Shown here one piece after another: positions 47,301-58,559 of a DNA stretch of 64,000 nt (its first letter is position 1; the number at the start of each line of letters is the position of its first letter). Source of the stretch: Thamnaconus septentrionalis (lineage: Eukaryota; Chordata; Actinopteri; Tetraodontiformes; Monacanthidae); NCBI GenBank assembly GCA_009823395.1, contig CM020502.1, positions 24,391,944 to 24,455,943 on the forward strand, in the 5' to 3' direction. Below the pieces are notes generated by a model. It was not told the origin of the DNA, ran no database searches, and saw only the letters and a program-made list of their open reading frames with translations. Made by a program: the position numbers and the translations under genes.

Positions 47301-49897
47301 GGTGATGACATCCTCGACTGAGTAATGTTGTTTTGGCAGACTAATCCGTGCCAGACCATGTGACCGTCGTCGCAGCATGCAGCCAACATCCACTCCGAAC
47401 AGCCTGGGAGCTTATTAAGTTGCTGATGTGGAAAAAGAGGAAGGAGGAGTCGATTCTGAGAAGAGAGGAAGTCTTGCTGTGAAACCCTGATTACATGGAA
47501 AATAAGAGTGCAATGATTTGGGGTTATAAGAAGTCACCAAAGGGAGAGTAAGCACGGCCTTTTGCAAGGCTATTATAGAAGACATTTTTGACATTATTGA
47601 TATGGTAATATGCATGCAGAAAAAGCAAAATGGTGTGCATTGCCTTTTCAGTCAATTTTTAATGTTCCCTTTGCTAATTTACTTGTTTTCCTCAACCTAT
47701 CTTCTTGACTTCCAGTTTTGTTTTGTTGCAAGCTGGTGTAAAGCTTAATAAGAAAACAAATCATTTCACCTTAATATTCATGTTCGGTTTGCGGCTTCAC
47801 GGGTCTAAAAACAAAAGCTTGCACTATTTTGTTATTACAGTATGATTTATTTCAAGTGTGGAATCCTAAACAATAAAAATCTGAGGCCCATTCAAATATT
47901 TTTGAAATTATCACGGATAATATTAGTGAGTTTTTCTGCACTTTTAAATAAATGCACTGGTAATCAAGCATATGACTTAATTCAATAATACCACTGCACG
48001 AAAAAATGGGATTGAGCAGCATTTCAGGTCTTACAGTGCCTTTCCCCCTCCACATTTGTGTTTATTCATCTCCACCTCATTGTGGTTGAAGTATTGAGTC
48101 ACAATGTAACCAAGGTTATCCTGCTACTGGCACGCCGCTGTTCAGTGTATTTTGCAGAAAAGAGGGCAGCTCCATTCCCTCCTTTTCTCCGTCAATTTTG
48201 ACCTTTTCCTCAAGTTCGTGCCGTGGTGCCTTTGCGGGCGATCAGAAACTGTGCAGCACAAAAGTAGGAAGTGTACTTTACACCGTATCAGTCGTGGATT
48301 ATTTTGTAAATACTTATTGTCTTAAGTAGCGAGGCCTGTTTGTGCTGCATTTACTGACGCTGTGCCTGTCTATTTCATTAGCTGTCCAACTATACTGTCT
48401 CTCTGCAAATGAAACCTTTGAAAAAAATTATCAGTAACGTGTCCTCTACAGTTTAAATCAGTTTTCCTCTCAATTATTTTATCTACTGCCTAGCTTGTGA
48501 TAAAAAAAAAAAAAAAAGTCGGGAGAAGTCCATGGCGACGCACAATTACAAAAAATTGCCAAAAGTCCGAACTGCACCTGAATGCATCATGTAGACAGCA
48601 CTGCTGTCGGACATCCTGAGAGCAACAAGCTTGTCCGCACCGAAAGCTCACCGCTGCAGCGCTCCTGGTTCCGTTTAGAAAGGGAATCATAATCCAGACG
48701 AACTATTTTATCACAGCTACACGCTAGCCGGGTGAGTATATTGTTGTCTGCGAGACAAGGCCGCTTGTTTACCGATATAAATGCGAGGTGATTCGGCTAA
48801 ACTTTGTCTTGCGCAACAACGACGCAGGTGTTTTTTTTTCCTTTTTTCTGTAGGATGCTCAAGTCCAGAATGTTGCAACCGCTTCCGTAACTGTGGACTC
48901 AAAAGTTTCCCTTTCAATATAAATGGAACAGTCTTGTGTTGTGCTTAGCTCGATTGTTTGTCTATCTGGCCCTCTCGCCACTCCGTCAGAGGACATTCGC
49001 ATTCGTCAAAGTCCGAAATTAACGTCGCAAGGAAACGCCGACCAAGACGAGCCTTTTTCCAAATGCAGACCAATGGCTGACGTTTGCGGAAGCCGTGTGG
49101 CCATTTGTGGTGTTGCATCAGGTCGGAAACGCGGAGAGTTTTCCGCTCAGCTTTGCACTGATTAGAATCAACTCGGTGACCGAATTATCTTGTATTCACA
49201 AAATGACACTTGTAGACGAAAGAGCTTATCGTAAAATCTGTGCCAGGCTAATATTTGGTGGTTAACTAGTAAGCACCAGTGTTGGGTAGAAGATCCTGGT
49301 GTAGACACAGGTGAGTTTAATTGAGTTAATTAATTCCTATTTTTTCTCTCTCATCAAGTTGATTTATTGATAGTGATGTGAGAGTGTTAGAGTGCTTGTA
49401 ATCCATAGATAAGTACAATATATTGGAATATATTGGTTATTGATCTCATGTTTATGAGGAAATTCGCACTTAAAAGTATTTTTTGAGCTACAAAAATATA
49501 GATACTTGTTGTCATATAAACCTTCCGTTCCTTCATTTGGTGACATGTCAGCTGAAATATGGGAAGGTCAAAAACAACCGTCATGCATGACTAGGGCTCA
49601 CAAGTGCAAAAACAAAGGGCCAAGCTAACAAACCAGCTGATTGAATTTTTTTTTTTTTTAATGATGTGTGCTGGTGTGGCACTCAGTGATCAGCAAACAC
49701 CAAACCCCACAGTGTTTCCGCCTGTGCAGATTCACCTGGGGATACAGATCGATTTCATGACTCTGAGTGCTTCCCACCCCATGGCCACTTATTTTCAGAG
49801 CTGGAACCGTAGCCAAGTCCAATTAATGATGAGGAGTTTTATGGTCTGTGCGACACTGCGGATAATTTGGGAATATTTTGTGTGGACTGACCTTTTA
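44301..49897. other. prmt8-tspan11 intergenic region
   Basis: I see no coding exon on either strand. Open frames here (for example 44114-44662 minus) have no family resemblance. Non-coding first exons of tspan11 may lie in this stretch (a CCG|GTGAGTAT donor-like site occurs near 48730). Simple repeats are few. Confidence 0.4.
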
Positions 49898-49919
49898 GAG
49901 TTGAACCGAATGAGAGAAG
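49898..49919 (+). other. tspan11: Possible splice acceptor and short 5' UTR of the first tspan11 coding exon
   Basis: ACCTTTTAG followed by AGTTGAACCGAATGAGAGAA and then the ATG at 49920. The pyrimidine-poor tract makes this only a candidate acceptor for an upstream non-coding exon. Confidence 0.3.
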
Positions 49920-52900
49920 ATGCAGACGATTCATAAAGAGGACCAGGGGGACTGCGTGACCGTGTGTCTGAAGTACCTGCTGTTTGTGTTCAACTTTCTT
50001 TTCTGGGTAAGTAAAAAAAAAAAAAGCTACACCCACTCAAACCGCAAGGGAAAAGAAAGTTGTACACTGGCCTGTTTTAGTGGCAGCTCTGTTCTGTCCA
50101 AAATAGATCTGTTTTTTAGACTAATACAGTGTTTTCCCAAGGACGTTTTAGTCATGTGGTAACATTCAAAGTAGCAAACTAACTGCTTTGGTTTCCATAG
50201 AAATCACTAATAAAATAGAGATGATTATGCAATGCAATAAAACGACAATATTGAAAATTCTACATTACACCTGTATTTTTATATCCAAACTTCATATTTC
50301 TCAACTCCCTCGGTTCACATCAAAGAAAAATCTCTGGATCTTCAGGAAACAGCATAGTTATCCCTCTGTTCACAGCCTCCTGATAAAACTGATGCTTTGT
50401 TGTGCCCTAAACATGTCTTTGAAGGAGGTCAGAAACATGATGCAAGGCAAACAATAACCTGGCTGGGGGTGTTTGTCGCTGACCTGGGAGAGGTCCTGCT
50501 TGATGTTTTTACCACACACTCTCTCAAAAATGGAGCAAGCAAAAGAAGTAAACGATTGATTTTTCTTCAGAGTTTGCTGACGAAACAGAGGCACCGATGG
50601 CTGTCAGAAATGGCAATTTGATGACAGGGCAGAGGACTATTGTCCGTCTGTGCTCGGCTTGAAAACTAATCTCGAGCCATCTGCTTCTTTTATATGCTTC
50701 TGGCTCCGACCCTGATTTTTAAAACTTGTAAATGCAGGGTAGTTTTTTTTTTTTTTTTTTAAACAATCCAATAGGACCTGTTACAAAAAAAGCCTGACCG
50801 CTGCATGTGTATCAAAGCATTTCCTGCCCTGTTGGGAAAGTGTTGTCTTGATTGCGTGATTGACGGAAATGGAAGGAGAGGGTGAAGGGGAGAGAGTCTG
50901 GGAGGCATTTCCTATTTGTGAGTCTCTGGGCCTGATGAGAGGAACAGATCTGGACACCACCTGCGGTCACTTCTCTTATCTGGGATTGTTTGGAAGGAAG
51001 TGGCCATTACGCCTTCAGAAAGTGCTCTCTCCCTCCAGCTGTTGCGTGTTGCATGTTTTTATGCCAGCCCCTGGTCATGTCTCTCTGAGACTGTATATTC
51101 CTCCTTTCCAATCTCTTGAATTTCTTATTTTGAGTCTTTCTTTGCAACTAAACGAGCTTCACCAGCATTTCAATAATTTTCTCTAAAAAGAATAATCCAT
51201 ATGTTTCAGAAAAAAATCCCAACTTTAATGGCTGTTGCAAATCAATATTGTGCTGTGCTTTTGGAAGCTAATATCTGTCTTACTCTCCTCTAGGTGGGTG
51301 GAGCAGCAGTGTTGGGTGTTGGCGTCTGGACCCTGGTGGAAAAGGGCAACTACTTGAGTCTGCTGACTTCTAGCACTTTTGCAGTCTCGGCGTACACCCT
51401 GATCGTGGCCGGTGGCCTGGTGGTGGTGACAGGATTCCTGGGCTGCTGCGCTGTCATCCGGGAGCAGAAAAGCTGTCTGTCCACGGTGAGGCGGTGGTCC
51501 CTGCCTTTTTTTTTTTTGGAAAGGTTTAAGGTCTCATATTAAGCAAATTCTTCCAGCAATGTGTCTCTCTGCTGCCATTCAGTGCCCCTGATATGGCAAC
51601 TGTCAATCCTTGCCTTTTTGATAAAAGAAACCAAAAAACCTCTAAACTTTAAATTCAATCTGGACCTTCCTATGTATAATTTTAAAGATAACTTAAATTA
51701 GAATGGATTATTTATTTCAGCTTCCATCGGTTTTAACAGGGCTGCAAATGGAGCTGAATATGTTTTTTTTTTTTTTTCTTTAGTTAATTGTTCAAACTGC
51801 TTCACTGGATTCCAAGGTGGAAAATAAATATCTATGAAATAGCACCTTTGTGGTATATTGTGAAACATTAATGCCCCAAAGGAAGAATAGACTGTCAGAA
51901 CTTTGATTCACCATCATGTTACATCACAACAGTTACAGCTAATGGACCAGAGAAGGTGTCCAACCTCCCTCGTGCCACCTCTGCAGGCGAGAGGCGAAAG
52001 TGAGCCCACGCGTGCTCTCAAAAGGCCTCTCAGCGCTGCAACAGTCAATTAATAAATAATTAATCCTCCTCCCCCCACGGGGTCCAAGGTTCCACGGCTG
52101 AATGCTGACAAATGGCAGCGACAGGACCCGCCACTGTCCTCATTATTTTACAGAGCCACAGCCCTGGTGGGAGAGCGGCAGGCGGGAGGTGAACGCTCAG
52201 TGCCGCAGGGCTATTTATAGCTCCATCCATCCGCCATTGATGGATGGAGGTATAGCAGTGAGGAGGAGAACAGGCTGGCAGCAGCGAGGAGGTAGATGCA
52301 TGGAGGACTTCTAGTCAGCGCCACCTTTTTATTCTTTTTTTGTTTTAGCTTGAGATCAGTTGGGCTATTTATAGATTAGTTTTGGGAGGTGTGAGCGTGA
52401 GTTTGTGTGAAGAAGCGGCGTTTGTTAGCTGTGTGAGTGTGTGTGGGCAGCAGCAGCAGCTGCGCAAGTAAATTATGCCGTTCTGAAATCTCTGTAACCA
52501 AGCGATGCAGAGCTGCGCTGCGTGACACAACCACCATGCAAACGAGAGAGAGCCTTCGCTTTTTGCACCTGCGTTTAGATTTGGTGCAGCTGCGTACGCA
52601 CCTCGAGGGAAGTTGTCAGTGTGCGTCGCGGTGCCTGGACCCCCCCCGGTCCTTAATGATCCAGAGTGGAGCACTTCCTGTCAAAATGCTGTGTCCCGCT
52701 CTGCGACAGGTGGGCCTCCACGCCTCTGTATGTCTGTGTGTGCGCTGGATAAATAAACCAATGTAAAGAAGTGAAGTTGGTGCTTTAGCTGGTGAGAGCT
52801 CTCCATTCAAACTCGAACACTCTTGATGTGACTCCGCCGTTAACACAGTGTGTTTTAACACAAATGACACCATATGCTGACTTTGACTTTCTTGCAGAAA

Positions 52901-55900
52901 CCAGACTCTGAGGGGTATCACTGTGATTCTTTATTTTATTTTAATTTTTTGCAGCAGTGTCGGCATTGCAGTAGCTGCAAAACTGAAGTTTTAATTGCGT
53001 GCCGTTAACACTGCCTGTCGCTCCTCTTCTTCCTGGCCCGCAGTATTTCTTCCTCCTCCTGCTGATCTTCCTCATCGAGCTGGTGGCTGGAGTTCTGGCC
53101 TATGTCTACTACCAGAGGGTAAGTCGGCACCTCTCGGCGCTACAATGCTGACGAACATGAACAACATCATTCTCTTGTTTTATTCACTGGTGTTTGCTTA
53201 TTTATTTTTACCTTGCTGTTTGATTTATATATTTTTTTTTTATTTGTGTGTTTTGGTTTTGTATCGTTTTTATTTCTCTTTACCTTCATGTTCGAAATAA
53301 ATAAATAAATAAAAAATAAATATATAGTCTTTCACATTGCAATGGTTTATTATCTGGCATTTTGTCGGTTCACTGGCCCCTTCCGTCTTCGGTAGTTGTG
53401 CCGCCCAGTAGCCCCGAGAGTTAGTCAGAACAATCTGTTGTGATGCGCATTCCGCACTAAAATACACAACTGCTGTTTCCTGATGGCTGCTCGGGGAGAG
53501 GATGCAGGGAGGGTAGGCGGGATGTTTTTTTCCTTTCTGCAGAGCGTTTTTAATTGCGCTTTAGTGCGAGGACAGACTGTGTGTTTGCCCTCTGGGTGTG
53601 TATTGAAGGAACTTTGAAACCCGTGTAATTGTGGTGGTGGTGGCACGAATGGAACAAAACTAGGCAGGAAAAACTCCACTGCGGCTTCTTCCTTACATCT
53701 TCAGCAGTCGTGTTGCCTGTGATTTCTTTTTTCTCCCCCAACGCTGAGCTTTATGTCCACTATGTGGTCTTAGTCTTTTTTTTTTTTTTTTTTAATCTTC
53801 CAAACATCTGCCCTCTCCGATAGCGCCGACTTTTAAGAGCCCACGGTAGCTCAGAGATTTATTATAATGGAAAAGGCTTCGGTCTGTGTTCGGAGATAAG
53901 TTCTCTCTCATCTGCCCTTCCTGTCAGTGTCTCCAGGGCTGTGTGTTTGTGCGTTATGGGCACACACACACACACGCACACATCAGAAGCCACACAGTGT
54001 ACGAGGTCTATTTCTTCTTGCCATGTCAGATGTGTAGGAGTCGCTCTCCATCTCACTTGCCCCGGTCTTCCCACTCCTTTCACCTTTGTCAGTTTTGAAA
54101 CTCTCCCCTCGCCGCAGTCCTCGCGGCCGCAACTTTTGCGCGCTCCTTTTGTTGCACTCCGTCCCGCGGGGACGCTTCGAAAACGCAGCGTTATCACCCG
54201 CTCCTCTCTTGCCCCGCAGCTGAGCGAGGACCTGAAGCTGCACCTCAACCAGACCATGACGGCCAACTACGCGCAGCCGGGGAAGGAGTCCATCACGGCG
54301 GCGGTGGACAGGCTGCAGCAAGACGTACGGACGGCGAGCTTCTTCTGTGACTGTGACACACGCTGCACCCTGCAGTTGCCATGTGTGCTCTTGAATGTTT
54401 TAATTCTAGTTGCTGCTCATAAGTAGCAGAGTTCCGGAAAATGAGCCAGGCCCTGGGCGAGAGGAGAGAGCAGAACTTCTGTCCTCCTCGTGAACTGTAA
54501 ACAACAATGGGGCTGTAACGTTATCAGAATTGCAACACTGCCGTGAAAAAAAAAAATTCTTCTGCAACATCATTTGACTTGGAGCCAAACCACTTTGCCC
54601 CCCCTCCTTCCCCCCTCACCACCACCACCCCTCTCTCTGCGACTACAGTTTAAGTGCTGCGGCAGCAACAACTCCCACGACTGGGCGTCCAGCTTGTACG
54701 TCTCCTCGCCGCCAGCAGAGGGCAGGCTGGTGCCCGACAGTTGCTGTAAAACCATCACCCCTGGCTGCGGAAAGAGGGACCACCCGTCCAACATCTACAA
54801 GGTGGAGGTCAGTGAATTGACCCCTCAGCCATGAATTTAATGTGCAGTTGCGTTGAACTGGATGTCAATTGAACTGTACGGATTGTTTTGTAAAAGAAAA
54901 AAAAGCAGGAATTATTTTTACTTTTCACTAGCGAAAAAATAAATGTACAGAATTTTTGGTAGTTCTTGGCTCTGTTTTGACTTTGCGCCAGGAAGTGTGC
55001 TGGTTGTGCTGCTTCTTTCTATGCGATTCTTTATGAAAAGTCAGATTTGCCCTTGCAGGGTGGTTGCATCACCAAGCTGGAGCGGTTTTTGGCTGCGCAC
55101 CTGTTGGTCATCGGAGCGGTTGGCATAGGGGTGGCCTGTCTGCAGGTAAGACCGCCGGCGCTGCTCTGCCGTCTCGCCCAGGAACGAGACAAAATACAAC
55201 AAATATATTGCAGAACAGAAAACCACAACCCACACAGGTGACAGGTGGGTTTAAATATTTATTAGCTATAAATCAGCAGCAGTGGGACAACTGCTGTCAA
55301 CACCTCAGGTTTAAAATCCCTGTTATTAAATAGGTTTCAGTCCTAGAGTTACAGCCGCTATAAACATCTTGCAGTCAATGGTATACTTTTATCATGTTTA
55401 AAACAATTGCAAAAAAATATTTTTTTTGTTCCTATTTTAAATTAACTTGCAGGACACTGTCGTTCCAAACAAACCTTTTTGTTACTGTTTTTTTTTAAAT
55501 TTGTTTATTCAATTTCTTTTTAAAAGCCTCTTATCCTGAAGTCTGTCTTCAGATAATGACTTCAATTCAAAGGTAGCAGTGACGCAGGTTAAAGAAAATT
55601 CATGACAATGTATCCACAGTAAATCACTGTACGCTGCAAAACATATGGTCTAATCCGAGTAGCAGAATGGCCTTGCTGAGGTCTGCTGGCTAGCTAAGCT
55701 AATGTCCGCTAACTAACTTAGTTATACACCTACTGACCAGGAGGTGCAAATGTCATCCCTGTCGCCATTTTATAAAGCGGGAAAAAAAAATCCCCCTGGT
55801 GGAATAGCTCTCGATGCTGAATGTATTTTGTCACGTCGTCTGTCTTGTTGTCGTCTCTTTCAGTAGCAGCCAAGCTTTCCTGAAATGATTTGAATGATTT

Positions 55901-57447
55901 GCTCTAGTTGGAATCTTCTCTTCAATCATTTATCAATAAATCATTTATTGAAGACCTCACAATTCCTCTTAACACACTAACCTGTCATTGGTGAACTGCT
56001 GCGTGTGTGTGTGTGTGCGCGTGTGACTTAATGTGTGTGTGTGTAGCTAGCTGGGGCAGCGCTGACGGCCTGCTTTATCTACCTGCTGTATAAAGAAGAG
56101 GAGGCCTTTGGCATGTTGTGATTTAGCTCCTGAGCGTCTTTGTGGTGTTGAAATCAACTGGAGAGAGACAAGGTTTGGGCTGCACTGTGGAAATCTGACT
56201 GCATGCCGCTGCCTCTCGTGTCGTCCGCTCTGCCTCTGTCCCCAAATCGAAGTGATCACTTGCACCTGCTTGTTGTCTGGCTTTGGCGTGAAACCTTTCG
56301 GGTGCTTCAGCTTCCTGTTGCCGATTGCCGCTCTGCATGTCGTTGACGGTCAAACCCACCGTGCAAATGCCTTGATGAATAATACCTGATTGCTTTGCTA
56401 TTCAGTCACCTGCTGAACATCATTCAACAGCAATCAAAACGTCAGTTTTTTTTGTGCACGTTTTTTGTCCTAACTCTCAAAGGCCCAGTAGGTTATAAGA
56501 TGGAAGTTAACAAGAAGCCACAGCCTGGAACTTTATTTTAGCAATTAATGAATCTTTTCAGCTTTCCTATTACGCCACAAAGGGGCAGTTCACCAAAATT
56601 TCTAACCTGCTTACTGTCAATTCAACTCTTTGTGGATGTAGACTGTCCTAGATCTCCAGACATAAAGAAAAAAAAACATGACGAAAAACGTGTCTCCTCA
56701 CCATCTACACAGTGCCGAGTGGTGATCGGGTGAAATGTCAATTTCGAATGTGGACTAACCTCTTAAATGAGGCTTCAGGAAGACAAATAGAGGCATTTTC
56801 CTCCCTCCTCTGCCCCCTCGTGCCACGGAGGAGGAAAACTCTGGCGCTCTCTGTGCATCCATCAGCGCCAAAAATAACCAGGAACTTGCTGCCGGCAGCA
56901 ATGAGTCAATGGCGGGCGGCTCGATGGGTCTTTCTCAGAGGGCTTTTAGAGACTCGGAGATTGAATTTAAGCGCCCCGGCCTGTTTATCCATCAACCCCG
57001 GCAGGCTCTGGCGGCGCAGGTCAATATCTCCTCCTGCTTCCCCACGTTTATTCACCTTTTTGCACCACTGCATGTCAGTAAACCTTGAGTTACAGAGTTT
57101 CCACTTGGTTCTGAAGCGCTGCGGAGCGCTGGAAGGGCAGACGGTGAACACGTTGCACTGTGGAGTTGATCAGTTCCTCCACTCTTGGGCGTCTGCATTG
57201 AATTGTCACAACTTTGCTTCATTTTGCTTGATGAACGCACAGATACACACATGTTGCCACAGTAACGACTGCTTGGCTGGCTCTAACACTGTCACCTCTG
57301 ACCTCTGCTCCATTCCCCCTGTGTTCCTGCTATTTGCTCCTGCGCTGACCCTCTGATTCTCTTTGACTCGCCGCTTCCTGATTTCAGATCTGCGGGATGG
57401 TCGTCACCAGCTTCCTGTACAGGAGGATTAAACTGGAACCTTACTGA
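49920..57447 (+). CDS. tspan11: Tetraspanin 11
   Basis: The seven exons are 49920-50006, 51294-51485, 53044-53118, 54220-54324, 54649-54807, 55059-55145 and 57388-57447. All introns are phase 0; total 765 nt and 254 residues, against about 253 in human. TM1 is [22 protein letters not shown]2 is [22 protein letters not shown]3 is [20 protein letters not shown] and TM4 is [20 protein letters not shown]. The large extracellular loop has the CCG signature ([12 protein letters not shown]), PDSCCK, a further Cys in PGCGKRDH and the EGGC before TM4, plus an N-glycosylation site (LNQT). Similarity is higher to TSPAN11 than to its relative CD151, for example VGGAAV and ASSTF-like blocks in the first half. 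It is a plasma-membrane organiser of adhesion and signalling proteins; specific partners are unknown. A second, phase-matched TM4 terminal exon lies at 56047-56121. Confidence 0.94.
52222..52250. repeat. Small perfect hairpin in a tspan11 intron
   Basis: CTCCATCCATC and GATGGATGGAG are 11-bp arms around a 7-nt loop. Confidence 0.7.
55791..55806 (-). promoter_or_regulatory. CTCF-like motif
   Basis: The minus strand reads ATTCCACCAGGGGGA, a good match to the CTCF core, in the tspan11 intron before the candidate alternative last exon. It points back toward the 32063 site. Confidence 0.4.
56047..56121 (+). CDS. tspan11: Candidate alternative last exon of tspan11
   Basis: After GTGTAG (acceptor) the frame continues in phase 0 from exon 6 for 24 codons to TGA at 56119. 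It encodes [20 protein letters not shown] followed by FGML. This matches the regular last exon position by position at the start (LAG-AALTA versus ICG-MVVTS), so it would complete TM4 but change the cytoplasmic tail to an acidic one. The pyrimidine tract is replaced by a GT microsatellite, and no standard AATAAA follows within several hundred bases (a weak CATAAA lies near 56662). It could be a used alternative exon or a decayed duplicate. Confidence 0.5.
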   Translation, partial: LAGAALTACFIYLLYKEEEAFGML

Positions 57448-57486
57448 GCACGGCCGGCCTACTGCTCGCTCCCAACAACCCACCCT

Positions 57487-57488
<2 letters not shown>

Positions 57489-57563
<75 letters not shown>
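57489..57563 (+). repeat. (CA)n microsatellite in the tspan11 3' UTR
   Basis: About 37 CA units start about 40 bp after the tspan11 stop codon. Confidence 0.95.
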
Positions 57564-57564
<1 letters not shown>

Positions 57565-58305
57565 AGCAAGTGAGCATGGAACGAAAGCGGATGCCGCCTC
57601 GACTGCAACTTTCGGAAACTTGACGATTGGACCGGTGATCCAATTCCAGCCTGGCAAATTTTTTTTTGTTTTAGTTTGTCTTGTGCAATGTTAAACTTGG
57701 CACCAGCAGTGTGCTTGGATCTGAGCTCCATCATGTTTGCATCACGGCTTGACTTTTTCTTGCTTTCACAAAATCAAAGAAAAAAAGTCTTACTGTACCT
57801 TAACAAAGATTTTGTTGTCGTTGTTATCTTTCCTGTGCTTGAGTCGGCTAGCAAGGGCTAACGAAGGAACCTACCTCTGTGTGCCTCTGAGCTCCTCTGT
57901 CAATGATTGCAAATTCATTTTGTGCCTGGAATCTCTTTCAAAGCGTGTGCTGTGTGTGCACTGTGACAAAAATGCAGGAAACTAAGCTGTCTGTGTCTTT
58001 TGCTGTGCTCCTGAAAACTGGCTGTGCTGCTGGTGGAATGAAATGAACACTGAACAACGGGACTGACACTAAACTGTATGACCGCGAACCTTGAGAAAAG
58101 AGACCTCAATGTATGAATGTATATCTCCACCTAGTGGTTGACTCTAGTCACATGCCTTACTTTAATTCTGTGCAGCACTGTTCACAGTAAGTGATATATT
58201 TGTACCCTTTTTAACTCTAAAGTGTACCTTAAATATGTTTTTTTTTTAAACTGCACCTGCGTACCCTGATGACTTTCATTTTTTTATTGTAAGTACTTTA
58301 AAAAA

Positions 58306-58311
58306 AATAAA
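58306..58311 (+). terminator. tspan11: Poly(A) signal of tspan11
   Basis: AATAAA lies 860 bp after the stop and is followed by a GTGTTGG-type downstream element. The segment 57448-58330 is read as the 3' UTR. Confidence 0.65.
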
Positions 58312-58493
58312 TATCCAAATGTGTTGGCATTTAACTGTTGCTGTCACGGCAAAGTTATTACAAGCAGGCCTTGTTGACAAGATGATTGTGTTTGTGACTG
58401 CGGCGCTTTTGTCGATTTCATTTTATTTTTTAGTCTTTCCAATGTGATTTTGACTCAATTTTATCATGACCAGCTTGTAGTGTCTCAAGCGAG

Positions 58494-58553
58494 CCACCAG
58501 AGGGAGACAGAGTTCCGCATTTGTTGCGCCTCGTAACCTCCCCTGGTGGCAGG
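58494..58553. promoter_or_regulatory. Pair of opposed CTCF-like motifs
   Basis: CCACCAGAGGGAGAC on the plus strand (58494-58508) faces CCTGCCACCAGGGGA on the minus strand (58539-58553), about 160 bp beyond the tspan11 poly(A) signal. Confidence 0.4.
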
Positions 58554-58559
58554 AGACAG

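Noticed and set aside
51526..51541. Another copy of the TTAAAGGTCCCATATTA-type MITE end
   Set aside because: Only one degenerate end (TTAAGGTCTCATATTA) is visible and no matching second end was found.
56712..57356. 214-codon open frame in the last tspan11 intron
   Set aside because: Composition is like random intron sequence, there is no recognisable domain, and it lies between two supported tspan11 exons.
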